A stretch of 64,000 bases of DNA. Source: Ferdinandcohnia sp047238305. Lineage in GTDB: Bacteria; Bacillota; Bacilli; Bacillales; Bacillaceae_L. Position numbers and translations under genes: made by a program. Positions 44,450-53,561 of the stretch are shown here, in pieces (position 1 is the stretch's first letter; every line of letters starts with the position of its first letter). The DNA is taken from assembly GCF_047238305.1 (NCBI RefSeq), contig NZ_JBDFMO010000001.1, positions 4,650,001 to 4,714,000 on the forward strand. Direction: 5' to 3'. The notes beneath the pieces were generated by a model, which saw only the letters and a list, made by a program, of their open reading frames with translations, was not told the origin of the DNA and did not search any database.

Positions 44450-45400
44450 TTATATCGTTGCAGACTCAGCAATAATTTTTGGTATACCTAGTCCTTCAGC
44501 ACCGAGCTTGGATGTTACTGCATCTGGATAATAGCGCTCGATCATTTGAATTCCTAACGCGGCACGGCGTACACGCTCTTTCACTAGTGAAATGTTAGTG
44601 CCTTCCCATTGCTTTCCAGAAGGATAGACTTCAGGGTGATTACGTAGACCAAATTTAATATAAACCGGAGCTAATACCCGAATAATTTCTGGAATTTCAT
44701 AATAGCGAAGAAAACCTCCGAAATTATCAGGTACCTCAACATAGATATCAATAGGAATATCAATGGTCTGACGAATGGAAGCTAACTTATGTAGCGTAAG
44801 CGCAGTTGGCACATTATACGTTCCTGCCCCTAGGTCCTGCATTAATTTAACAGAAACTGGATTGGCGGCGCCCATTTGCACTGACACCTTTACAACAAAT
44901 TCCTCGGGTAGCTGACCTGATTTTTTCATTTCCTTTGTCAGCAGCAATAGACCTTCATCTGCAATTAATGCACTCCTTAGTCCAAGTTTAGCTCCTCTTT
45001 TTAAATCTTCCATCGCATAGACAAGCTGATCGGCTCCTTCATGACGCAAACCTATCGATTTCCCACCGCTCGTGAATGGCTGTGCACTAATATCCCATGT
45101 GCCCCTCGGACCGACAAACAAGCTAAGTTCCATTCCTTTTTCAGCAGTCAACTGGCACATTTCCTTAATTTCCTCGTCCGTTTGCAGCATAATTCCACTA
45201 CCTTGTGAAACGCGATGAATCGTGAGCCCATAATGATCGATTTCCTTTAACGTTTCTCTTAGCGCCACAGGACCTTCCACACTTGGCAGCTCAATCCGAT
45301 ATTGTGCCCCATCTGGAAATCTCTTATTTGAGGTAGGGAGTTCTGTTAAATCAGTGGATGGATAACCAAGTTTTTCTAATAACTTTCTAGATTCCTTCAT
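44450..45400 (-). CDS. Conserved protein of sugar-acid clusters, unknown (possibly U32-peptidase-like barrel)
   Basis: A 316-residue soluble protein that I cannot name with certainty. Visible stretches are YRIELPSVEGPVALRETLKE, IHRVSQGSGIMLQTDEEIKEM, ELSLFVGPRGTWD, and FVVKVSVQMGAANPVSVKLMQDLGAGTYNVPT, with alternating strands and helices like a TIM barrel. I recall similar proteins annotated loosely as U32 peptidases, but I see no protease motif. The gene lies between the aldehyde dehydrogenase and FAH genes, so a metabolic role in the same pathway seems more likely. Confidence 0.75.
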   Translation of the reverse strand: MKESRKLLEKLGYPSTDLTELPTSNKRFPDGAQYRIELPSVEGPVALRETLKEIDHYGLTIHRVSQGSGIMLQTDEEIKEMCQLTAEKGMELSLFVGPRGTWDISAQPFTSGGKSIGLRHEGADQLVYAMEDLKRGAKLGLRSALIADEGLLLLTKEMKKSGQLPEEFVVKVSVQMGAANPVSVKLMQDLGAGTYNVPTALTLHKLASIRQTIDIPIDIYVEVPDNFGGFLRYYEIPEIIRVLAPVYIKFGLRNHPEVYPSGKQWEGTNISLVKERVRRAALGIQMIERYYPDAVTSKLGAEGLGIPKIIAESATI

Positions 45401-45494
45401 CTGAAATTCCCTCTTTTCCTTTTTTATTTTATAGGGGAGAATCGTTCTATTTAAAAGAAGGGGGTTCTTAGAATCCCCCTTGGATTCATTTTGA

Positions 45495-46961
45495 CTACCC
45501 CTTAATAAATACAGTTTTAATAGAAGTATAAAATTCTTTTGCTGCTTCTCCTTGTTCTCGTGAACCTGTGCTAGATGCCTTCATGCCTCCAAAAGGTGCC
45601 TGAAGTTCAACACCGGCACTTTCTGCATTAATCCTGACAAGGCCAGCCTCGATTTCATCAATAAACTCAAGCAGTGAACCAATATTTGTAGTAAAGATTG
45701 AAGCACTTAATCCGTACTTCGTCTCATTAGCAAGGTCAATCGCCTCTTCTAAATCAGCTACCTTAAACAGAGCAATGACCGGTCCAAAAATTTCCTCCTG
45801 CGCAATGCTCATTTCTGGTGTAACGTTTTCAAAAATCGTTGGTGTGACATAATATCCTTTCGCATGCTCACCGCTCGTTAGTGGTTCTCCACCGTAGATA
45901 AGAGAAGCTCCCTCTTCTTTTCCCTGTTCAATATACTTGATTACAGTACGAAACTGGCTTTCACTCGCACACGGTCCCATCCAGATTCCCTCTTCTAGTC
46001 CAGAGCCAACCGTTATTTTCTCTGTTTCTTGAATCAACTTTTCTTTAAATGCTTCGTAAACCTCCGATTCAACAATGACACGGCTTGACGCCGTACATTT
46101 TTGTCCAGTAGAGCGAAAAGCACCGCTAATAACAGCCTCAACGGCACTATCTAAATTGGCATCCTTCGCAACAATAACCGGATTCTTGCCTCCCATCTCC
46201 AACTGAAACTTGATCCCTCGGCTTGCTGCAGATTTAGCTACGCTTTCACCTACAGTTTCAGAACCTGTAAAGGTAATTGCATTTAAGAGCGGATGATCAA
46301 TCAGTTTCTGACCAATGACAGAGCCGGAACCCGTTATAAAATTGATTACCCCTTCAGGAAGTCCTGCTTTAGCAAAGCAGTCAACTACTTTTGCTGCCGT
46401 TACTGCTGCTTCTGTTGCCGGTTTAAATACGACGGTATTTCCATATACAAGGGCGGGTGCTATCTTCCAAATGGGTATGGCTACTGGAAAATTCCAAGGT
46501 GTAATTACGCCAACGACTCCAAGTGGTGCACGCTTAGTAAACATGAGCGCATCCTTATCAGATGATGGAATAACATCGCCGTCCTTCCGCATTCCTTCCC
46601 CAGCATAATAGCGAAGAATCGCAACACCACGGGCCGTTTCACCTTTTGCCTCGGGAAGAGTTTTACCCATTTCTCTTGTCATCGTTTCAGCAATCTCTTC
46701 TAGGTTTTCTTCAAGAATATTTGCCACTTTGTAGAGAATTTGACCCCTAGCTGCCTGCCCTAGCTTCCGCCATACCTTTTTCGCCTTGTGTGCAGCCTGC
46801 ACAGCTTGATCAAGGTCCTCAACAGTGGAACTTTGAACATATCCGACAATTTCTTCTTTATTTGCTGGGTTTAAACTTTTGATGGTTTCCTCCGCTGCGG
46901 ACGTAACCCACTGATTGTTAATAAAGTTTTTGTACGTTTTTTCCTTCATTTCTGTTTGCAT
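45495..46961 (-). CDS. Aldehyde dehydrogenase, 2-ketoglutarate semialdehyde type
   Basis: A 488-residue NAD(P)-dependent aldehyde dehydrogenase. It has GVITPWNFPVAIPIWKIAPAL, FTGSETVGESVAKSAA, FQLEMGGKNPVIV with the general-base Glu, and RSTGQKCTASSRVIVE with the catalytic Cys. It is close in style to YcbD/GucD, which oxidise alpha-ketoglutarate semialdehyde in glucarate or pentonate catabolism. It is the first gene of its unit and carries a promoter with two operator sites upstream. Confidence 0.9.
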   Translation of the reverse strand: MQTEMKEKTYKNFINNQWVTSAAEETIKSLNPANKEEIVGYVQSSTVEDLDQAVQAAHKAKKVWRKLGQAARGQILYKVANILEENLEEIAETMTREMGKTLPEAKGETARGVAILRYYAGEGMRKDGDVIPSSDKDALMFTKRAPLGVVGVITPWNFPVAIPIWKIAPALVYGNTVVFKPATEAAVTAAKVVDCFAKAGLPEGVINFITGSGSVIGQKLIDHPLLNAITFTGSETVGESVAKSAASRGIKFQLEMGGKNPVIVAKDANLDSAVEAVISGAFRSTGQKCTASSRVIVESEVYEAFKEKLIQETEKITVGSGLEEGIWMGPCASESQFRTVIKYIEQGKEEGASLIYGGEPLTSGEHAKGYYVTPTIFENVTPEMSIAQEEIFGPVIALFKVADLEEAIDLANETKYGLSASIFTTNIGSLLEFIDEIEAGLVRINAESAGVELQAPFGGMKASSTGSREQGEAAKEFYTSIKTVFIKG

Positions 46962-47080
46962 GAGAGAACACTCCTTTTATGAGTTTTTTAACACTTTGTT
47001 TTTGCTTTTTTAATGCATGCGGGAACTACCTCGAGCTTGATCTTTGAGTATGGTTTTAACAAGGAGAATATGGAGATTTT

Positions 47081-47152
47081 GTTTTACATTATAAAACTGG
47101 GTTTATGTATTCTAAACTAAAGTAATTTTATCACACTTGTTCAAATTTTCAA
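47081..47152 (-). promoter_or_regulatory. Promoter and predicted IclR operator pair of the ALDH-to-aldolase operon
   Basis: On the minus strand TTGAAA (47152-47147), a 16-base spacer and TAAAAT (47130-47125) form a promoter. GTTTTACATTATAAAAC (47081-47097) and GTTTATGTATTCTAAAC (47101-47117) lie just after the likely start, 20 bp apart centre to centre, as at 38670 and 26820. Otherwise 46962-47250 holds no gene. Confidence 0.75.
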
Positions 47153-47256
47153 ACACCTTTTTTCATAAAAGTTTGGATAAAGTCGGAGATGTTTTTAGAA
47201 TACGAATGGATGTTATTTTTGGGGTAAAGATGCAAAAAAATTTAGGTTTTAATTTT

Positions 47257-47284
47257 AAAAAAACCAGCGGTCAATCCCGCTGGC
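47257..47284 (-). terminator. Terminator after the PHP gene
   Basis: GCCAGCGG and CCGCTGG arms with a 6-base loop, followed by TTTTTTT on the minus strand, 27 bases after the PHP stop. Confidence 0.92.
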
Positions 47285-47310
47285 TTTTCCCTTTAAATAA
47301 TCACGTTAGA

Positions 47311-48087
47311 TTACTTCACGTTTTCCATTTCCAACTTACCCTTTTCAATTGCTTTTAATCGAATCGCTTCCGAGACTCGTTCATGCAGATCATTTGCCAC
47401 TTCAATCGTGAACTCATGTTTTGAAATGACATCCTTTAATTCCTTGACCGTTGAACATGTTTTATCAAGAACTGTATAAACGGCACCAAACTGTCTGAAA
47501 TGATGCGTGTCACTTCCACCCACTACTGGTTTACCAAGATCCAACGCAAATGAATGGACATCCTCTTGATTTTTCTCGATTCCACGTGTATGCAGATCCT
47601 TACCATTTAAATCAAATGCATCTAATTGAACGAGTAAAGCTGAGTGTAAATCTTTCAATGGGGTACTTGGTCGAAATGGATGTGCACCGATTACCAGCAT
47701 CTCATAGCGAGATACAAATTCTAATAGTCTAGCAAACGGGACGAAAGCGTCTTTTTCTGTATACCCTTCTAAATCATCACGTAAAGTCCGTATTTCTGAA
47801 CGATCACCAATACAGAGGATATGCCCCACTTCTTTGATATCTACTTCCATACCAGGAAAGACTTTCAAGCCTAAAATGTTATAATAGCCATCCTGATAAG
47901 GAAAATGCTCATCTAACGTGTCATAAACGTCATGAAAATTTTTTGTATTAAAATGTTCGGTTAAGGCAAGACCATCTAACCCGCTTTCTAAAGCTTGGCT
48001 TGCCATTTGTAGATAATAATCGACCGAAAAGTCAAACGCCTTCGCTAGCTTTCCGTGTGTATGAAAATCAAATTTCAATGTGAGCAC
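47311..48087 (-). CDS. PHP-domain phosphoesterase
   Basis: A 258-residue PHP-fold metal hydrolase with the four expected motifs: KFDFHTHGKLAK, ALTEHFNTKN, VIGAHPFRPST and VVGGSDTHHF, whose His and Asp bind a trinuclear metal site. It probably removes phosphate from a small metabolite. It is the last gene of the ECF transporter operon, five bases after the T-component gene, suggesting a role in processing the imported compound. Confidence 0.88.
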   Translation of the reverse strand: MLTLKFDFHTHGKLAKAFDFSVDYYLQMASQALESGLDGLALTEHFNTKNFHDVYDTLDEHFPYQDGYYNILGLKVFPGMEVDIKEVGHILCIGDRSEIRTLRDDLEGYTEKDAFVPFARLLEFVSRYEMLVIGAHPFRPSTPLKDLHSALLVQLDAFDLNGKDLHTRGIEKNQEDVHSFALDLGKPVVGGSDTHHFRQFGAVYTVLDKTCSTVKELKDVISKHEFTIEVANDLHERVSEAIRLKAIEKGKLEMENVK

Positions 48088-48092
48088 TCCTT

Positions 48093-48911
48093 TTATAGAA
48101 CAAAATGTAAACTATGAACAATCAGTAAATAGAAAAATGTAATGAAAATAAATGCATAATCCAAATAAGTTAGTTTTAAATAACTTGTTTTTAATTGGAT
48201 GAGCTTGCGATTATTGGCTCCATATGTAAAACCTTTTGTTTCTAAGGCTTCTACCGTTGTACGCGAACGCTTTGCCGTATTTAGCATCAACGGATAAAAA
48301 GACCGAATAAAGATTCGTAATAAATAGACAATCTTTCGCCAGTAAAACAGTCCACTCCGTGACGGGGATTTCCCTCTTAATCGATAGGATAATATGATTT
48401 GTTGAAACTCTTCGAAAAGAGTAGGCAAAATACGATAGCCATAGGCAATACTAAAAGAAAGCTTATCTGGAAAGCCAAGTCTCAGTAGGGCATCGCTGAA
48501 TTTTTCAGGATTCAAACTCGAAAATACAGAAACGCTTGCTAAGGAGATGCTAGCTAATTTAATACTCAACCAAAACATCGGAAGCATGGCCTCGATATTC
48601 CCGCCAAATAATAAAGAGATTAGAAATAAGAGACCAACCTCTCCTATTAAGCCCAAAATAAGAACAGTAAGAATAAGAGGGCTAACCTTCGCTTTATAAG
48701 TTAAAAAAACCATAAAGATAAAATAGCCGATTAAGATCGTATGGCTATAAATGAACCATGGAACGATGCCAAAATAACAATACCAAATGAGAAGGACACG
48801 CGGATCAAGCCTTGTTAACATGTTCTCTTCCACACTGTAGGCTGTTCTCACAAGCTCATTTTTTATATATTCTAAGGAAAGCTTATCTTGAAAAAATTTA
48901 GCCAGTTCCAA
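48093..48911 (-). CDS. ECF transporter T component (EcfT-like)
   Basis: A 272-residue membrane protein with about five hydrophobic segments. The coupling-helix motifs SYRLRGKSPSRSG and VEALETKGFTYG correspond to the two X-R-G-type motifs of T components. It overlaps the ATPase gene by 14 bp. A dedicated T gene next to its own S gene marks a group I ECF importer. Confidence 0.88.
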   Translation of the reverse strand: MELAKFFQDKLSLEYIKNELVRTAYSVEENMLTRLDPRVLLIWYCYFGIVPWFIYSHTILIGYFIFMVFLTYKAKVSPLILTVLILGLIGEVGLLFLISLLFGGNIEAMLPMFWLSIKLASISLASVSVFSSLNPEKFSDALLRLGFPDKLSFSIAYGYRILPTLFEEFQQIILSYRLRGKSPSRSGLFYWRKIVYLLRIFIRSFYPLMLNTAKRSRTTVEALETKGFTYGANNRKLIQLKTSYLKLTYLDYAFIFITFFYLLIVHSLHFVL

Positions 48912-50622
48912 CTAATTCACCTCGTTCTTTAGCGAGTTTCCAGCATTCAACAAAGGAATCGACCGTTAAATGAATTGGAAACTGAAGTTGTTTACTAAGC
49001 GTAACGATTTGTGGAACAATTAAACCAGCACGATTCAAAATGTCTTCGTGGGATAGTACCTCTTCCGTTGGGCCGTCATAAATAAGTTGACCACTGTGCA
49101 TGACGAGAATCCGATTCGCCCATTCCGCCACAAGCTGCATATCATGAGTAGCAATGATCACTGTATCGACATGTTCTTCAAGCTTCTTAAGCATTAACAC
49201 TACTTTATTTTTAGTTGCAATATCCAGATTTGCAGTAGGCTCATCTAAAATAATGATAGAAGGACTCATTGCAACACCAATCGCCAATGAAACACGTCGT
49301 TGTTGCCCACCACTTAATAAACGCGCATCTCGATCTTGCAAGTCAATCAAATCAAAATCAGCGAGTATCTGATCAACTTTTGCTGCATAATCCTCTACTT
49401 TTCTCGCTTTTAAATAATATTCGATTTCCTTCCGAACACTATCATCAATAAACATTTCCTCAGGATTTTGATAAATATAGGCGACATGGTTGGACATGAC
49501 TTCAGGCGTAAACTTCGTGATTGGAAGATTCGCAAACTCAATATCTCCGTCTGTACGTTTCACAATCCCACTTATGACTTTTAAAAGAGTAGATTTACCC
49601 GAACCATTGTTACCAACTAAAGCAACCTTATCTCCCTTAAAAAATGTTGTCGAGACGTTTTTTAGCGCAGCCTTTGGTTGTTTTTGAATGGAACGGTAGT
49701 GGACCGCAATATCCCGTAATGAAAGAATGGGGTCCTTTTGCGCTTGATCCTTTATATCTATCTCATCAACCAAAGGAATTCTCCCGCTAAAATAATCAAC
49801 AGCTTCTTCTACTGTAATCGGGTATTCACCATTTTTATTCACATGATAAGCTGCTAAGGTAACCTGTGGTGGATAGATTTGTCGAGACACTAACTCATCT
49901 ACTCTCGAAAGGGCATCACGTACCTGTTTCTTCCAGACTACTTTCCCCTTATCCATTAACACGACATTGCTACAATAATCTGCAATAAATTCTGCATGAT
50001 GTTCAATCGTGATAATCGTGACCCCATATGTTTCATTTAGCTTTTTTAAGACATCATAGATTTGCCTTGCATGATAAGGATCAAGCTGAGAGACAGGCTC
50101 ATCAACAATTAATAGTTTTGGTTTCATCGCAATTGCGCCTGCCAACGCGAGTAAGTGCTTTTTCCCACCACTTAACTGCCAGGTAAACTCATTCGCTACA
50201 TCAGAAAGACCGGTTACCTCTAATGCCCATTTGCCTCGTTCTTTAAAATCAGCTAGCCCATAATTTAACGGTGCAAAAGATGCATCATCGATAACCGTAG
50301 GACGTAATAATTGATTTTCAAAGTCCTGATACACATATCCAATTACTTGTGAAAGCTTTGCCACATCGTGCTCAGACGTATCTAATCCATCGACAATAAC
50401 CTTCCCTGCAAATTCACCCACATAAAATCGGGGTATAAGTCCATTCATCGTTTTACAAAGAGTTGATTTACCTGAACCATTTCCCCCGATAATCGCGAGA
50501 AACTCTCCTTCCTCTATCGTTAAGGAAGCTTCATTTAAAACTTTTGTATCACTACCAGGGTATTGGAAGCTTACATGTTGAATTTCGACTAATGGTTTAG
50601 CCTGCACGGTTGAAGTCCTCAT
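48898..50622 (-). CDS. ECF transporter ATPase, fused A-A' type
   Basis: A 574-residue protein with two ABC ATPase domains in one chain. Domain 1 has GGNGSGKSTLCK, LSGGKKHLLALAGAI and LLIVDEPVSQLD; domain 2 has GNNGSGKSTLLK, LSGGQQRRVSLAIG and IIILDEPTANLD. Both are complete. Note LSGGKKH in place of LSGGQxQ in domain 1. It overlaps the S gene by 26 bp and the T gene by 14 bp. Confidence 0.93.
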   Translation of the reverse strand: MRTSTVQAKPLVEIQHVSFQYPGSDTKVLNEASLTIEEGEFLAIIGGNGSGKSTLCKTMNGLIPRFYVGEFAGKVIVDGLDTSEHDVAKLSQVIGYVYQDFENQLLRPTVIDDASFAPLNYGLADFKERGKWALEVTGLSDVANEFTWQLSGGKKHLLALAGAIAMKPKLLIVDEPVSQLDPYHARQIYDVLKKLNETYGVTIITIEHHAEFIADYCSNVVLMDKGKVVWKKQVRDALSRVDELVSRQIYPPQVTLAAYHVNKNGEYPITVEEAVDYFSGRIPLVDEIDIKDQAQKDPILSLRDIAVHYRSIQKQPKAALKNVSTTFFKGDKVALVGNNGSGKSTLLKVISGIVKRTDGDIEFANLPITKFTPEVMSNHVAYIYQNPEEMFIDDSVRKEIEYYLKARKVEDYAAKVDQILADFDLIDLQDRDARLLSGGQQRRVSLAIGVAMSPSIIILDEPTANLDIATKNKVVLMLKKLEEHVDTVIIATHDMQLVAEWANRILVMHSGQLIYDGPTEEVLSHEDILNRAGLIVPQIVTLSKQLQFPIHLTVDSFVECWKLAKERGELVGTG

Positions 50623-51472
50623 CTGATTTGTTTTCCTTACCTTTTTTCAATAAAAATAGAATGATAGCCAATGAACAAATAGCGGCAACGCCAATCACAA
50701 TCCAAATCACCTTATTCCCGTATAACTCAACAAACTCCGGCTCCCATACCGCAAATTCAATATCCATTTCACTTAGTGTTTCTACACCAAAAGCTACAGC
50801 GGATAAAATAACGGCCGTAATCACAAACTTCGGTGTAAATACTTTTCCAGCTGAAACTCGAACTTGACTTGTACGAGGCTTCATCCCTAATAATGGTTCA
50901 ATTTTTCCGTATAATCGTGGTACTAAATACATGGTTGGAAGTAACACAAATAATGTTCCAGAAAAAATTAAATCAGTTAGGAATTCAACCCCTTCGACCA
51001 CAAAAATACTCTCTGCTAAACCTTCGACTGCTTCGAAATCCTCTACCCCAATAACAACTTTTAAAATATCAACCACTGTACTGATCACAAGAAAAATACC
51101 GTAACCCGCAATCGCAGCAAATCCGACCTGTGCTGCATTTTTAGGATTGCGAACAATCATTCCACCGATTGCCATTCCTAGTGAAAATAGAATAAACTTT
51201 TCAATTTCCCCAATTCCACCAAATTGGCCAAGCATAAGTTCACCAAATATGATTTCTCCTATTGATGCACCAATCGCAGCATAAAGCGGATGGAACAAAA
51301 TACATAATGTTAAAGGTATAAATGCAAAAGCGTCAATGGACAATTCAATTGGACCTAGGTTTACTGAAGGAACCAACTCTGTGAACATGTTACTTAACCC
51401 GTAAAGACACATTGATAAAATAAAAACCATCATTTTTTGAGACTGCGTTAATTCGTATGGCTTCGTTACCAT
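50597..51472 (-). CDS. ECF transporter S component, substrate unknown
   Basis: A 291-residue membrane protein with about seven hydrophobic segments; the first reads MMVFILSMCLYGLSNMFTEL and there is a polar GEIIFGELMLGQFGGIGEIEKF loop. It is longer than usual S components (about 170-200 residues), with an extra C-terminal hydrophobic segment and basic tail. The neighbours (PHP hydrolase, SIS-domain RpiR regulator) suggest a sugar- or phosphate-linked compound rather than a classic vitamin; this is inference. Confidence 0.8.
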   Translation of the reverse strand: MVTKPYELTQSQKMMVFILSMCLYGLSNMFTELVPSVNLGPIELSIDAFAFIPLTLCILFHPLYAAIGASIGEIIFGELMLGQFGGIGEIEKFILFSLGMAIGGMIVRNPKNAAQVGFAAIAGYGIFLVISTVVDILKVVIGVEDFEAVEGLAESIFVVEGVEFLTDLIFSGTLFVLLPTMYLVPRLYGKIEPLLGMKPRTSQVRVSAGKVFTPKFVITAVILSAVAFGVETLSEMDIEFAVWEPEFVELYGNKVIWIVIGVAAICSLAIILFLLKKGKENKSDEDFNRAG

Positions 51473-51579
51473 AATAAATCCCTCCCCATGTTTTATAACA
51501 ACTTCATTGTAGGTAATGATTGTAAATCTAGTATTAAGGATTCATATAGAAATTGTAATTTATTTTCAAAATAATTTTA

Positions 51580-51597
51580 ATGAAAAAAATTTTTCAT
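51580..51597. promoter_or_regulatory. Palindrome in the rpiR-ECF divergent region, possible operator
   Basis: ATGAAAAA and TTTTTCAT flank a 2-base centre, between the divergent ECF operon and the RpiR-type gene. TGAAA-n-TTTCA palindromes are typical for RpiR/MurR regulators. Confidence 0.55.
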
Positions 51598-51629
51598 ATT
51601 ATGTTACATTAGTACTGGAGGAGATTGTA

Positions 51630-52472
51630 ATGAATTTTTCTTGTGATGTATCACAACTAACAACAAATCAAATAAAAATTGCAGACTTCATCAAGAAAAT
51701 GGGAGATCGTATTTTATACTATTCTGAAACAGAGCTTGCGAAGGAATTGAGGATAAGCAATGCAACGATTTCTCGTTTCTGGAAAAAAATCGGCTATGAA
51801 AATTTTAAAGCCTTTAAATCCGATATCATTCAAAATGAACAAATAGCTCCCGAGAAAAAGCTAGAGCATTCATTAACACAAATCCAAAAACAACAGGTAA
51901 AGATCCATGAGCACTTGCTATCGATCATGGACCTCCAAATCAAACATACACTGGAGGAACTCGATGTAAATCGATTTAAAGAAGCCATTTCTCTGATGTC
52001 TACTTGTCGGAGACTTTATATTCATGCGCCTTCTTCTGCCGAAGGTATCGCTATCTTAATGAAGCACCGATTAAAGCGATTTGGCTTGGATATTGAAATT
52101 GTAGCGAAGAGTGGCCATGAATTATTTGAATCTCTTTTGCATTTTCAAAAAGCGGATGTGGTGTTTTTATTCGGATTTGTTTCCATGACAAAAGAAGCCT
52201 ATGTCATTCTTGACTACGCGAAAAAGAAAAACTATAAAACAATCATCATCACAGATCAACTGATTTCTGACTTTCAAGACCAAGGAGATTATATCTTCTA
52301 CACAAACAGGGGTGAACTTTGGGAATTTCACTCAATGATTGCTCCAACATTCTTAATCGAAAGCTTCATTCTCGGCATTGGTCAATACCTAGAAGAACAA
52401 TCCTTACGCAACTTAGAACAGCTTAGCGAATTACGAAAAACATACAAGGATCAGCTGCCTCGATTACGGTAA
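51630..52472 (+). CDS. RpiR/MurR-family regulator with SIS domain
   Basis: A 280-residue regulator. The N-terminal helix-turn-helix covers residues 1-75 (LTTNQIKIADFIKKMGDRIL, ELAKELRISNATISRFWKKIGY), followed by a SIS sugar-phosphate-binding domain (CRRLYIHAPSSAEGIAILMKHRL, ADVVFLFGFVSMTKEAY). The start is ATG 51630, behind GGAGGA; upstream in-frame codons from 51516 lie in the promoter region. It is divergent from the ECF operon and probably controls it. Confidence 0.92.
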   Translation: MNFSCDVSQLTTNQIKIADFIKKMGDRILYYSETELAKELRISNATISRFWKKIGYENFKAFKSDIIQNEQIAPEKKLEHSLTQIQKQQVKIHEHLLSIMDLQIKHTLEELDVNRFKEAISLMSTCRRLYIHAPSSAEGIAILMKHRLKRFGLDIEIVAKSGHELFESLLHFQKADVVFLFGFVSMTKEAYVILDYAKKKNYKTIIITDQLISDFQDQGDYIFYTNRGELWEFHSMIAPTFLIESFILGIGQYLEEQSLRNLEQLSELRKTYKDQLPRLR

Positions 52473-52554
52473 AGTGAAAATCCTGAATATGTAAAAAACA
52501 GGTTTCTGTTGGATTAAGTCATTCGCTTGAAGTACCCGCATCACATAAAAGCAA

Positions 52555-52601
52555 CTGAAATAACAGAGAAATTCGTATCTGAATTGACTCTGCTATTTCA
52601 G
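52555..52601 (+). terminator. Inverted repeat downstream of the RpiR gene
   Basis: CTGAAATA-CAGAG and CTCTG-TATTTCAG arms (13 pairs, one mismatch) with a 19-base loop, 83 bases after the stop. There is no T run, so it may be a weak terminator. Confidence 0.5.
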
Positions 52602-52679
52602 TGCGAATAGACTTGCTGATTTTATAATAAGGCTCTTTTCGTAAAGTTTGTGGCTTTTAATGAAAGAAGGTTGTCTCAT

Positions 52680-52718
52680 AAAAAAACGTAGAGTCATAAA
52701 CTCTAAGCTTTTTTGTGT
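52680..52718 (-). terminator. Terminator of the array gene at 52825
   Basis: TAGAGT and ACTCTA arms around a short loop with T/A runs on both sides, so it can work in both directions. Just before it, GGTTGTCTCATAAAAAAA resembles an IS end, but no transposase is present. Nothing else is supported in 52473-52824. Confidence 0.65.
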
Positions 52719-52824
52719 GCTATTTACAGGATTATTCAATCTGTGAGTTCAAATGATTTTTGTTATTTTAGTTTTTCCACAACAACTGAACTACTCAATT
52801 TAACCTGAAGGACTTAAAATCCCT

Positions 52825-53166
52825 TTACGTTAAATTTCCTGCATATAGTAACTTGTTAAAACAATAAATGATAATTGTCACTACTACGAAAAAAATTAAT
52901 TGTCTGAAAAAAATCATTAAATTTATTTCGGAAAAAACGACATAGACCAATCCCAAAGTAGAGATGACATCCATTAGCGCTATTTTATTTCTCATATCTT
53001 GTCGTATTAAGCGATTTTTGAATAGTAGCAGGACTCCCCCGATAAACAACATAGCCACCCATAAGAAATATAAATCTTGATTTATTGTATAGCCGAATAA
53101 AGGGGCATACAACATGCAGTATGTCCATTTTGAAAGTGTAAGTAATTTTAGTGCACTTTCATCCAA
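52825..53166 (-). CDS. Membrane protein, unknown (array gene)
   Basis: About 113 residues with four hydrophobic segments (for example YFLWVAMLFIGGVLLLF and LIFFVVVTIIIYCF). The likely start is TTG 53166, which follows GAGGGGGG by eight bases; the frame is open to 53187, directly at the stop of the zinc-ribbon gene, so the two are coupled. No family is recognised. It is the last gene of the minus-strand array. Confidence 0.7.
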   Translation of the reverse strand: MDESALKLLTLSKWTYCMLYAPLFGYTINQDLYFLWVAMLFIGGVLLLFKNRLIRQDMRNKIALMDVISTLGLVYVVFSEINLMIFFRQLIFFVVVTIIIYCFNKLLYAGNLT

Positions 53167-53187
53167 TTGATTGGCCCCCCTCAGCAT

Positions 53188-53391
53188 CTAAAGTGTCCCC
53201 TTAAATTTCTCTGGCTTTTTCACATAGCTTTCGATAATAAATCCACATTCAGTACATATAATGTATTCAATAACTGACCCAAGACTCATCTTATTTTCCG
53301 GGTACATAGTTGCGTATCCACTATGTTTACCTCTCCCCAATTCTTTTCCACCACATTTTGGACATACTGTTGCTTTCGTAGAATGGTTCAT
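53188..53391 (-). CDS. Small zinc-ribbon protein (array gene)
   Basis: A 67-residue protein with CPKCGGKELGRGKHSGYATM and CTECGFIIESYV, a CxxC-CxxC zinc ribbon. The start is ATG 53391, with AAGGAGG upstream. It is followed without a gap by a four-segment membrane protein gene, so the two may form a unit. Confidence 0.82.
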   Translation of the reverse strand: MNHSTKATVCPKCGGKELGRGKHSGYATMYPENKMSLGSVIEYIICTECGFIIESYVKKPEKFKGTL

Positions 53392-53525
53392 GTGAAGACC
53401 TCCTTGTAATAATTTCAATAAAAGAAAATCCTTATGTCATTTGCTTTCAAATGATTGATTCGCCATTTTTCTGATTTTCTTACTATCATTACGAATGGGC
53501 AATAAATTGATTTCAACCTCAAAAA

Positions 53526-53550
53526 TAAAGCTGTCCTCCTGACAGATTCA
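53526..53550 (-). terminator. Terminator of the lipoprotein gene at 53562
   Basis: CTGTC-AGGAG-GACAG hairpin followed by CTTTATTTTT on the minus strand, 17 bases after the stop. Confidence 0.8.
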
Positions 53551-53561
53551 ACTCACACTTG

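Noticed and set aside
52660..52690. IS end (GGTTGTCTCATAAAAAAA)
   Set aside because: Only one short match to an IS-like end; no partner end or transposase nearby.
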